Source: Colimorpha_A sp900556615
GTDB taxonomy: Bacteria; Bacillota; Clostridia; Oscillospirales; CAG-272
Assembly (NCBI GenBank): GCA_963598415.1
Contig: CAVBUH010000067.1
Coordinates: 1 to 64,000 of the forward strand
Length of the DNA stretch: 64,000 nucleotides
Reading direction: 5' to 3'
Shown here: piece by piece, positions 16,479 to 24,192 of the stretch
Layout of the letters: the number at the start of each line of letters is the position of its first letter
Numbering within the stretch: the stretch's first letter is position 1
The notes under the pieces: model-generated
The model's input: the letters and a program-made list of their open reading frames with translations, nothing else
Database searches by the model: none
Told to the model about the DNA's origin: nothing
Translations under genes and position numbers: made by a program

Positions 16479-17897
16479 ATGAAAAAAATTCGTGTCGGCA
16501 TTATGACGATGTCCGACGGAAGACAACATATCCATGATGATATGCTTGCCATCAATCAGCAATATCAAAAGGATATAGCGACAGCACTGGAAGCCACTGG
16601 TGAGATTGAGGTAATTCAGGCGAGAGCGATCATCAACTCTAACACCCTTGCCCGAGAGGAAGGCGAATATCTTCTCCGAGAGGGGGCAGAAATGACGATT
16701 TTTAACTATGCAATCTGGTGTTATCCGCAATTTTCAGTTGTAGCCGCGAACTTTGCTCCGGGACCTTATGTCCTGTTCTCCAACCTTCATCCTTCCAAAT
16801 GCGGTATGGTCGGAATGTTGGCAGCCTCCGGCTCCCTCCAGCAGCTTGGCTTGAAACATACCAGAATTTGGGGTTCTATCGACGATGAAGCCGTTTTCGG
16901 CAAGGTCGTTTCCTATATCAAGGCAGCTGCTGCCGTCAAACGTCTGCGTGGACTTACATTTGGCAATTTCGGCGGACGTCCCCTCGGTATGTACACGGCG
17001 GTTGCCAATCTGGAGCAGTGGCAGAAGCTTTTTGGTATCGATGTGGAAAACATCGAGCAGGAGGACATCGTCCGTGCTGGCAATAGCATCTCCGATGAAA
17101 AAGTGGACAATGCTCTTGCCTGGCTGGAAACGATGTGTGGTGAGATCGGTTATAACGGTACCAATCTTACGCCCGATAAGCTGAAGCTTCAGATTCGTTC
17201 TTATTATGGTCTGCGCAAGATCATCGAGGAAAGAAAGATAGACTTCATCGGCATCAAGGCGCACGGCGATGTAACCGAGAATTACTGCACCATGGATGTA
17301 GCGGAGGCTTTCCTGAACGATCCCTACGACATGGACGGTCCGCATGAGCCTATCGTGGCAGCTACAGAAGCTGATATGGACGGTGCACTCACTATGCAGA
17401 TTTTCAAGCATCTGACCGGCGCTCCCGTTCTCTTTGCCGATGTCCGTCATTATGATGCCGAGAATAACATCTGGTATTTCTCTAATTCCGGCACTCATGC
17501 CACATTCTTTGCTGGAGCATCGTATGATCCCGTCGAAAATTTGAGGCATGTCAAGCTTTTGCCTGAAACGGTGGACTATCCTGCTGGTGGCGCCTCAGTA
17601 TGGCATATTGCCAAGGAAGGCAAAGTAACGCTTGCTCGGTTAGCAAGAAGCAATGGAACATATAAGCTGACCATCGTCCCTGCCGAAATCGTCCGCTTTG
17701 ATGCTGAAAAGGAAGCGGTGCTGAGTCAGGTAGCAACGCCACAGTGGCCTGTAGCTTTTACTCGCCTTGAGGTTTCGGCAGACTTCTTTATTTCGCATTT
17801 TCCGTGCAATCATATTCATGGTGTCTACGGAGATTGCGTGGGACAACTTATGAATGTAGCGGAAATTCTCGGTATTGAATATGAGGTCTATCGCTGA
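16479..17897 (+). CDS. L-fucose/D-arabinose isomerase family protein
   Basis: A 472-residue member of the FucI/AraA fold. Candidate metal-binding residues are in IKAHGDVTENYC (about 262-273), ATEADMDGALTMQIF (about 296-310) and the histidine of FPCNHIHGVYGDC near 442-454. It is shorter than E. coli FucI (about 590) and resembles the FucI-like group with poorly defined substrates. FucI enzymes also isomerise D-arabinose to D-ribulose, which makes sense beside a ketose 3-epimerase and an FGGY kinase. RBS GGAGG stands 9 bases before the ATG. Confidence 0.8.
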   Translation: MKKIRVGIMTMSDGRQHIHDDMLAINQQYQKDIATALEATGEIEVIQARAIINSNTLAREEGEYLLREGAEMTIFNYAIWCYPQFSVVAANFAPGPYVLFSNLHPSKCGMVGMLAASGSLQQLGLKHTRIWGSIDDEAVFGKVVSYIKAAAAVKRLRGLTFGNFGGRPLGMYTAVANLEQWQKLFGIDVENIEQEDIVRAGNSISDEKVDNALAWLETMCGEIGYNGTNLTPDKLKLQIRSYYGLRKIIEERKIDFIGIKAHGDVTENYCTMDVAEAFLNDPYDMDGPHEPIVAATEADMDGALTMQIFKHLTGAPVLFADVRHYDAENNIWYFSNSGTHATFFAGASYDPVENLRHVKLLPETVDYPAGGASVWHIAKEGKVTLARLARSNGTYKLTIVPAEIVRFDAEKEAVLSQVATPQWPVAFTRLEVSADFFISHFPCNHIHGVYGDCVGQLMNVAEILGIEYEVYR

Positions 17898-18024
17898 TTC
17901 CCGTCTTCTGAAAATTTATGACGAAATGCAGGATGTTAATCAGTTGGATCAAGGATAATTTCGGTTCTTAATGCATGGTATATTGAAATAAAAAATATTA
18001 AAAAATATTTGGAGGAGCACAAGT

Positions 18025-19479
18025 ATGAAATCTGTAAAAATTCTTTCTCTTCTTTTGGCTGCTATCATGACGGTTGCTGCGTTCGTCTCCTGTAATAACG
18101 GAAAGATGCCTGGCAAAGAATCCTCAGGCGGAGAAGACACTAACCAAACCGACGAAATCATTACCTCGGTAAAGCCCCAGGACTACAACGGTACCGAATT
18201 CAACTTCCTGACCATCGCAGATCAGGAACGCTTTCACAAGGAAATTTTTGTAGAAGCGGAAGACACCCAAGAGGTAATTTACGCAAGCGTTTATCGCCGT
18301 AACGATTATGTGAACAATTATCTGAACATTGTGATTAATACAACTCCTTCGGATACCGCTTATGACACGGCTACTACTCTTATCAATTCTTCTGATACTA
18401 CCTACGATGTCTATAACCTCTACAAGCATGGTTGTATCTCTCTGATTACGCAGGGATATACTCGTGATTGGAGTGAACTGAACAATATTAACTTTGAGAA
18501 CCCCTGGTGGAATAGTTCCGCTTTTGAAAATTTGGCTGTAAACGGAAAAATTTTCTTAATGTCGGGAAGTATTTTAATTACAGAGATTGACGACACGCTC
18601 GCAATGGTGTATAATAAAGATATCTATAATGAATATAGTAGTGTTCTCGAGTATGATATCTTTGATGAAGTGTTAGGCGGTACCTGGACGTTAGACCGGT
18701 TTATCTCCATGGTAACTAAGGTTAGCGCTGACCTGAATGCAGACGGCGAAATTAATGTGGGCGATGACCTGTTGGGTTATGCTACTGAACCCAATTCGAT
18801 GGCAATGAACTGGCCATTTGCCTGTAACTTTGTTCACGGTACCATTAAGGACGGCGAATACGACATGAATGTGACCTCTTCCACGATCAACAATGTTACT
18901 ACGATGCTGGAAAAGCTGAAGAATCTGTTCGCGTCGGATTATGCTGATCAGAGCAAACAGCTTGATGAATGTGTGCAGATGTTCACGGAAGGAAAGTCAT
19001 TCATAACCGCCATCATTCTTCGCAATCTGGAGAGTATGCGTGACATGGAAAGCGATTATGGTGTCATTCCCTATCCTAAGTTTGATGAGAATCAAAAGGA
19101 TTATATTACCCATGTCGGCGGCGCTTCTCCCATTATGGTTATTCCATTGCAGAACACGAGCGATGACGAGCGTCTCGGAAATATCCTGGAGGCAATGTGC
19201 GAAGCTTCCTATCGCATCACCCGTCCTGCTTATTACGAAACAGCATTAAAGGAAAAAGGAACCCGTGACGAGGAATCCAAGCAGATTCTCGATCTCATTC
19301 TCGATTCTCGTACCTATGACCTTGCTTATATTTCTGCCAGCGGTCTGGCATGGATGATCGGCGGTATGATTGCTGCGGAAAACGATGCTTTTGCCAGACA
19401 GTGGCAGAAGCAGGGCGAACGCGTCCAGGCAACCCTGCAGGACCTGGTCGATTCCATTATCGAAAACAACGCATACTGA
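18025..19479 (+). CDS. extracellular solute-binding lipoprotein (sugar ABC transporter type)
   Basis: A 484-residue protein with a lipoprotein signal peptide: a hydrophobic segment from residue 6 and a lipobox ending FVSC with Cys-23 as the lipidation site. An acidic linker and a large ligand-binding region follow (motifs YNKDIY, TWTLDRFISM, LDRF-type CUT1 features). It should bind a sugar or oligosaccharide outside the cell and deliver it to a permease. No permease or ATPase gene lies in this window, so the partner must be elsewhere. RBS GGAGGAGCAC precedes the ATG. Arginine codons are almost all CGN (13 of 14 by hand count). Confidence 0.85.
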   Translation: MKSVKILSLLLAAIMTVAAFVSCNNGKMPGKESSGGEDTNQTDEIITSVKPQDYNGTEFNFLTIADQERFHKEIFVEAEDTQEVIYASVYRRNDYVNNYLNIVINTTPSDTAYDTATTLINSSDTTYDVYNLYKHGCISLITQGYTRDWSELNNINFENPWWNSSAFENLAVNGKIFLMSGSILITEIDDTLAMVYNKDIYNEYSSVLEYDIFDEVLGGTWTLDRFISMVTKVSADLNADGEINVGDDLLGYATEPNSMAMNWPFACNFVHGTIKDGEYDMNVTSSTINNVTTMLEKLKNLFASDYADQSKQLDECVQMFTEGKSFITAIILRNLESMRDMESDYGVIPYPKFDENQKDYITHVGGASPIMVIPLQNTSDDERLGNILEAMCEASYRITRPAYYETALKEKGTRDEESKQILDLILDSRTYDLAYISASGLAWMIGGMIAAENDAFARQWQKQGERVQATLQDLVDSIIENNAY

Positions 19480-19504
19480 TGTTTCGAATGAGGTAAAAGG
19501 ACTT

Positions 19505-21007
19505 ATGAGTAGAACCTATCTTTTGGGTATCGATATCGGAACTCAGGGAACCAAAACCGTGCTATTTGATTTAAACGGAAAAACTGTTGCCTCTGCTTTT
19601 GAGACATCTGAACTGTTGTATCCCGCTGAAGGAGCAGTGGAGCAGAGGGCGGAAGATATCTACGGATCGGTAATTCGTACCGTCAAAGACGTTATGGAAG
19701 CGTCGGGAATAGATCCTTACGAAGTAGCTGCCATCGGCATGGACGGCCAGATGGCAAGCATTCTCGGCATTGACCGGGATTTCCGTGCGATAACACCCTT
19801 GGATAACTGGTTGGATACCCGTTGTGAACCGTACATCAAGCAGATGAAGAAAATTGCAGAGGATGAACTGATTCGCATGACGGGATGTCCTGTCACCTAT
19901 GCTCACGGTCCCAAGGTGCTTCGCTGGAAGACCGAATACCGGGACGTGTACAATCGCATCGATAAGTTCGTGGAACCGGTGACTTATGTGGTAGGACGTC
20001 TCTGCGGATTAACCGGCGAACAAGCCTATATAGACTACACTAATATACATTTTTCAGGTTTTGCTGATAACGAAAAGCTCTGTTGGTCAGAGGAACTTTG
20101 TAAACTCTTTGATGTGGACAGAAACAAGCTCCCGAATATCGTGGCACCCTATCAGATTGCAGGGAAACTGACGGGCAAAGCGGCAGATCTTATGGGCCTT
20201 GTTTCGGGAATTCCCGTGGTAGCAGGTTGTGGCGATCAAGCCGCCACCTCCCTTGGCGTCGGTGTTGCGCGAGAAGGAGAATGTTTCGATGGTGCCGGAA
20301 CCGCATCGGTGTTTGCTTGCCTGACCAGGCGCTATGAGCCGGATATCAAAAATAAGACGATTCTGTTCCCTCGCCATGTGATTCCCGGACTTTTTCAACC
20401 AATGGCATATATTTCGGGTGGCGGTCTTTGTCTCAAGTGGTTCAAGGAAACCGTCCTTGATAATACAAAATCTTATCGGGAACTGGAAGCGAAAGCCGAC
20501 AGTATTGCTCCCGGAAACAACGGGTTGTTCTTTATTCCCCATTTTAGTGGGCGAACCTGCCCCAACGATTCCAATGTCCGAGGCATGTACTGGGGATTGA
20601 ATTATACCCATGATGGTGTTGCTATGTTTAAAGCTACCATGGAAGCCATTGCTTATGAATACAAGATGTATCTTGATATTCTGAAGGAAAGCGGAACGGT
20701 GGATCATATGGGTGTGATATATGGTACTGGTGGAGGCTCCGTAAGTCCTTGCTTCAATCGTATTAAGGCAGATGTGCTTGGAGTAAGCTATTCGGTGACC
20801 TCTCGCAACGATACGGCGCCCTTCGGCGCGGCGTTGCTGGCGGGTTACGGTGTTGGTATTTTCGATGATCTTGCCGTAACGGCACGTTCCTATACCGACA
20901 TAACCGCGACCTATCATCCGGATATAGAAAAGCACGCTCTCTATGAATCCTACGCGACACAGTATACGGAGTTGCTAAACAAGTGCGGTATGCTACGGTA
21001 TAGCTAA
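19505..21007 (+). CDS. FGGY-family carbohydrate kinase (xylulokinase-like)
   Basis: A 500-residue sugar kinase. The N-terminal phosphate-binding motif is LLGIDIGTQGTKTVLFD. The substrate region AAIGMDGQMASI and the C-terminal FGGY segment TGGGSVSPCFNRIKADVLG followed by GAALLAGYGVG are intact. It is closest in style to xylulokinases; FGGY specificity (xylulose, ribulose and others) is not reliable by eye. The start at 19505 follows AAAGGACTT; the longer frame to 19370 overlaps the solute-binding gene and is not used. It lies 25 bases after that gene, so the two are probably cotranscribed. Confidence 0.9.
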   Translation: MSRTYLLGIDIGTQGTKTVLFDLNGKTVASAFETSELLYPAEGAVEQRAEDIYGSVIRTVKDVMEASGIDPYEVAAIGMDGQMASILGIDRDFRAITPLDNWLDTRCEPYIKQMKKIAEDELIRMTGCPVTYAHGPKVLRWKTEYRDVYNRIDKFVEPVTYVVGRLCGLTGEQAYIDYTNIHFSGFADNEKLCWSEELCKLFDVDRNKLPNIVAPYQIAGKLTGKAADLMGLVSGIPVVAGCGDQAATSLGVGVAREGECFDGAGTASVFACLTRRYEPDIKNKTILFPRHVIPGLFQPMAYISGGGLCLKWFKETVLDNTKSYRELEAKADSIAPGNNGLFFIPHFSGRTCPNDSNVRGMYWGLNYTHDGVAMFKATMEAIAYEYKMYLDILKESGTVDHMGVIYGTGGGSVSPCFNRIKADVLGVSYSVTSRNDTAPFGAALLAGYGVGIFDDLAVTARSYTDITATYHPDIEKHALYESYATQYTELLNKCGMLRYS

Positions 21008-21083
21008 TATAATATATTTGGGAAGGCACAGCAAAAGCGGTGCCTTTCCAATATGATATAAAAGAAGGATGGAAACAAACAAC

Positions 21084-21863
21084 ATGGAAGAAAGAAAGAT
21101 GTTTGCCGAAGAGCGGCAAAGACACATTTTCGAACACATTCGAAAGAATCGGCGTGCTACGCTTACCGAACTCTGCGAAAAATTCAGTGTCTCGCCTGCC
21201 ACCATGCGGAACGACCTTGATGAAATTCAGAAGCAGGGTAACATCAAACGGACGCACGGTGGCGCGATCCTCGTCACGAAAACCAGCTACGAGCCTCTCC
21301 GTTCTGACCGCATTGAGCATCGTGAGGCAAAGACAGCAATTGCCGGCAGAGCTGCCGAAATGGTGGAGAATGGCGATACCATCGCGATTGATCAGGGTAC
21401 CACAACCTATGAAATGGTGACCTTTCTCGGAGATAAGAAGAACATTACCGTTGTCGTGAATGACATTGAACTGGCACTGGCACTGGAAAAGAACACCTCT
21501 GCCAACATCATTCTGCTTGGTGGTCAGGTCAGACGAAATTATTCCAGCGTGTACGGTTCTCTGACTCTTAAGTGCCTGGAGGGGCTTTATGTAGATAAGC
21601 TATTTTTGGCTGCAAACTCTGTATCCCTTCTTAAAGGTCTAACCACGCCCAATGGTATGACTGCGGATGTAAAGAAAGCATTGATCTCGGTTTCTAACGA
21701 GATTATCGTGCTGGCAGATTCTTCCAAATTCGACCATGTTTCGTTGTATAAGATTCTCGATTGCCACGATGCAAGTGCTATCATTACCGATTCGGATGTG
21801 GACCCGGAGATAACAAACGAATTTCGCGAGAATGGCGTGCATCTTGAGATTGTCAAAAAATAA
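21084..21863 (+). CDS. DeoR-family transcriptional repressor
   Basis: The N-terminal winged helix is recognisable from EERQRHIFEHI, TLTELCEKFSVSPATMRNDLDEI and IKRTHGGAI. The C-terminal DeoRC effector domain (IDQGTTTYEMV, NDIELALAL, LLGGQVRRNYSSVYG, LFLAANSVS, LADSSKF) senses phosphorylated sugars. It is the obvious local regulator of the island. At about 260 residues the length is normal. The start is uncertain: ATG 21084 is chosen, with 21069 and 21099 as alternatives. It follows the kinase by 76 bases, without a convincing promoter in between. Confidence 0.92.
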   Translation: MEERKMFAEERQRHIFEHIRKNRRATLTELCEKFSVSPATMRNDLDEIQKQGNIKRTHGGAILVTKTSYEPLRSDRIEHREAKTAIAGRAAEMVENGDTIAIDQGTTTYEMVTFLGDKKNITVVVNDIELALALEKNTSANIILLGGQVRRNYSSVYGSLTLKCLEGLYVDKLFLAANSVSLLKGLTTPNGMTADVKKALISVSNEIIVLADSSKFDHVSLYKILDCHDASAIITDSDVDPEITNEFRENGVHLEIVKK

Positions 21864-21884
21864 GAATATCCCGTCTCAGACAGA

Positions 21885-21990
21885 AACCGGCACTTAAAGC
21901 GGTTTGTTCAACTCTACAAATTTAAATTCCCGCAATTTAAGTTTTTGAGAGAGCAAATGCGAATTGGTGCCGGTTCCTTTTTGTTTTTTT
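21885..21990 (+). terminator. large branched hairpin with T-tract after the DeoR gene
   Basis: An outer 9-bp stem (AACCGGCAC 21885-21893 with GTGCCGGTT 21967-21975) leads into a T-rich stretch (21978-21990), as in an intrinsic terminator. The 73-base interior holds a second hairpin of up to 11 bp with one G-U pair (about 21918-21928 with 21934-21944, loop CCCGC). That is more structure than termination needs. The rest of the 323-base gap up to 22186 holds the promoter and element listed next. Confidence 0.6.
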
Positions 21991-22100
21991 GAGCAATATC
22001 TACAAAACTCAAGAAAACGTTTTGTGAAATATTAATATATAATAAATTGTGCAAAATGACGTTGAAAATTTGCTATAAAACGATAATTTTATAAAAACCA

Positions 22101-22128
22101 TTGACATAATAAAAATAAGTGATATAAT
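22101..22128 (+). promoter_or_regulatory. sigma-A promoter of the LamG surface-protein genes
   Basis: TTGACA (22101-22106), a 16-base spacer and TATAAT (22123-22128). Confidence 0.8.
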
Positions 22129-22136
22129 ATTTACAA

Positions 22137-22161
22137 GTAAACGCTCAAAAGCGATAAAAAA
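22137..22161 (+). promoter_or_regulatory. shared element GTAAAC-N4-AAAAGC-R-ATAAAAAA, copy 2
   Basis: The same bipartite sequence as at 8355-8379, again starting within a base or two of the predicted transcription start. Its GTAAACGCTC portion also occurs in the GH2 leader. Confidence 0.45.
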
Positions 22162-22186
22162 CGAAAGCAAAAAGGAGAAAAACAAA

Positions 22187-23200
22187 ATGAAAATTAAACA
22201 GTGCATTCTTATCAGTTTGGTTCTCGCGCTATTGGCGATGTTGCCAATTTCTACCTCTGCTGCAATCAATGACGGACTCTACAGTTATTACACCTTCGAT
22301 GAAGATGCTGTGGATATCTTTGATAACAACAGTCTTGCCCTGAAGCGCGACGGTCAGATTGTCAAAGAGGGATCGGCTGCCGGAAGCGGTCATCTTTCCA
22401 TGACCGGAAAGGATGATGTTTTGGCGTTGGTCGCTATGGATGCCTATGGTCCGTATTTTGACACAGATGAAATGACCATCGCTCTGTGGGTTCGTCTCGA
22501 TACTGCCAAGGAGACCGGCTGGGGCACGATTGTAGGCTTTGGCACCGGTGCAAATTATGACTATTTCCGTTATATGATCGATTATGGTAACTCTACGATG
22601 TCTTTCTATTTCCAGAGTACCAACTTCACCTACACCATTGATTATCCCGAGGGTGAAGAACTTAATTTAAAAGATGGCGAATGGCATCACATTGGCTTCA
22701 CTGCCAAGATGGACTATGCTCCGGTATTCTATGTAGACGGAGTTGCCTATGAGGACGATGTGGATATCACTCAGTTTATCGGTGATCCTAACGGTGGTTA
22801 CTTTGTTCTCGGTGCTATGAATGACCTTACTACTGATGTATATCAGGGAGACATGGACGATTTCCGCATCTATACTCGTGCACTTTCCGGGGAGGAATTT
22901 GCTGAACTCTATGCTATGAAGGGCACTACCCCTGTAGCTCCCGAGACTACTACTCCCGAGCCTGTTACCAATCCTCCGGATGATACGGATGATATTGTCG
23001 ACAGTACTGCTGATACCGCTGCTGCTTCCATGGGGCAAGCGGAAGATACTAACGATACCGTCTCCGATACTGCCGAGAATACCGGTTCTACCTCCGATGA
23101 TGAGAATAGTAACGGTTGGATTATCTGGGTTGCTGTAGCGGTAGCTGTCGTAGTGGTTGCTGTGGTTGCAATTGTTGTGATTAAGAAGAAAAAGAACTAA
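22187..23200 (+). CDS. LamG-domain membrane-anchored surface protein 1
   Basis: A 337-residue exported protein. It has a signal peptide (hydrophobic span about residues 6-24, likely cleavage near ISTSA-A) and a LamG/concanavalin-like jelly roll (YYTFDEDAVD, TIALWVRLDT, DGEWHHIGFTA, YVDGVAYEDD, GDMDDFRIYTRALSGEEFAELY). A Thr/Pro/Asp-rich stalk (about 248-305) and one C-terminal membrane span with a KKKKN tail follow. LamG domains often bind glycans. Its place in the island suggests substrate capture at the cell surface. RBS AAAGGAG. Confidence 0.82.
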   Translation: MKIKQCILISLVLALLAMLPISTSAAINDGLYSYYTFDEDAVDIFDNNSLALKRDGQIVKEGSAAGSGHLSMTGKDDVLALVAMDAYGPYFDTDEMTIALWVRLDTAKETGWGTIVGFGTGANYDYFRYMIDYGNSTMSFYFQSTNFTYTIDYPEGEELNLKDGEWHHIGFTAKMDYAPVFYVDGVAYEDDVDITQFIGDPNGGYFVLGAMNDLTTDVYQGDMDDFRIYTRALSGEEFAELYAMKGTTPVAPETTTPEPVTNPPDDTDDIVDSTADTAAASMGQAEDTNDTVSDTAENTGSTSDDENSNGWIIWVAVAVAVVVVAVVAIVVIKKKKN

Positions 23201-23234
23201 GCAATATCTATTATTGGAAAGAGAGATAAAAACA

Positions 23235-24110
23235 ATGAAAAAGATTTTGTCTATTTTTGTAGGTGCCATCATGATAGCGGCGCTTTGCATATCGGCATCG
23301 GCGGCTGCGCCTACCGAGGGTTTAATTTACTACTATTCCTTTGATACCGCTGGAAGCACTGCCATTGATAGCGTAAATGGCATCAACCTTGCCATTGCCG
23401 GTGAAAACCGTTTTGTAGAGGGTATATCCGGTACTGGTTTATCCTTTGACGGTTCTTCCGATCAAGTTCTGCAGCTTGGTCAACCGATTACTGCTATTAA
23501 CAGTCAGAATGCCGTAACGGTTTCCCTTTGGGCGAAGTTTGATGCTTCTCAGGAAACAGATCACACTCTGATTGGCTGGGGTTCTGGCGCGGATCCAGAC
23601 AACTACTACCGGCTTTTTGTACAAGGGGGATCACATAACATCGGTTCTCAGACTAACACCGGTTATCCCTACGGATGGAACAATAATGCTGATGTTGTCG
23701 GTGAAGAAAACGTGAAGCTTATCCTGGACGACAATTGGCATCATATCGCTATGGTACATGATGGTGCAGAGGGAACGATTACCTTTTATATTGATGGTAT
23801 AGCCTATCCCGGCTTCGGTGCTCCAGATGGTTCTGCGGATGCTCAGGATTATAAGATCGGTCCCATGACTTACTGGCTCACCATTGGCTCTATGCATGAT
23901 AAAGTAAGCGCAAACTTCAAAGGCGTTATGGATGAACTTCGCATTTATGACGGTGCACTTACCGCTGACCAGATTTCTGCTCTTTATGACATCAACAATG
24001 AAGGCGGAGGTGAGGGTGGTTCTCCCGATACCTTTGATATGCTGACAACCGTCGGCATTGCGGCGCTCATTTCCACCGCTGGTGTTGTTCTTTCCAAAAA
24101 GCGCAGATAA
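23235..24110 (+). CDS. LamG-domain surface protein 2
   Basis: A 291-residue paralogue of the preceding gene: signal peptide (MKKILSIFVGAIMIAALCIS), LamG jelly roll (YYYSFDTAGSTAIDS, VTVSLWAKFDA, DDNWHHIAMVHDG, FYIDGIAYPG, GVMDELRIYDGALTADQISALYD), a short Gly-rich linker and a C-terminal hydrophobic span ending KKRR. The segment before the span reads SPDTFDML, like a variant sorting signal rather than LPXTG. The ATG at 23235 is chosen because the upstream TTG (23214) has no ribosome binding site. It is cotranscribed with the first LamG gene. Confidence 0.82.
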   Translation: MKKILSIFVGAIMIAALCISASAAAPTEGLIYYYSFDTAGSTAIDSVNGINLAIAGENRFVEGISGTGLSFDGSSDQVLQLGQPITAINSQNAVTVSLWAKFDASQETDHTLIGWGSGADPDNYYRLFVQGGSHNIGSQTNTGYPYGWNNNADVVGEENVKLILDDNWHHIAMVHDGAEGTITFYIDGIAYPGFGAPDGSADAQDYKIGPMTYWLTIGSMHDKVSANFKGVMDELRIYDGALTADQISALYDINNEGGGEGGSPDTFDMLTTVGIAALISTAGVVLSKKRR

Positions 24111-24138
24111 TTATAATAAATTACATTATTCCAATATG

Positions 24139-24172
24139 AAAGACCGTAATATAGCCTTATATTGCGGTCTTT
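24139..24172 (+). terminator. long hairpin between LamG gene 2 and the large lipoprotein gene
   Basis: A 15-bp stem with one T-G pair (AAAGACCG...CGGTCTTT outside, AATATA/TATATT inside) and a 4-base loop. The T-run is only three bases, so it may attenuate or stabilise rather than fully terminate. The next gene has no clear promoter of its own. Confidence 0.6.
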
Positions 24173-24192
24173 GCTATAAAATGGAGATTTTC

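Noticed and set aside
16734..17549. 271-codon minus-strand frame opposite the FucI-like gene
   Set aside because: Antisense shadow; the sense gene has an operon position, ribosome binding site and catalytic motifs.
20087..20935. 282-codon minus-strand frame opposite the FGGY kinase
   Set aside because: Antisense shadow of a kinase with all family motifs.
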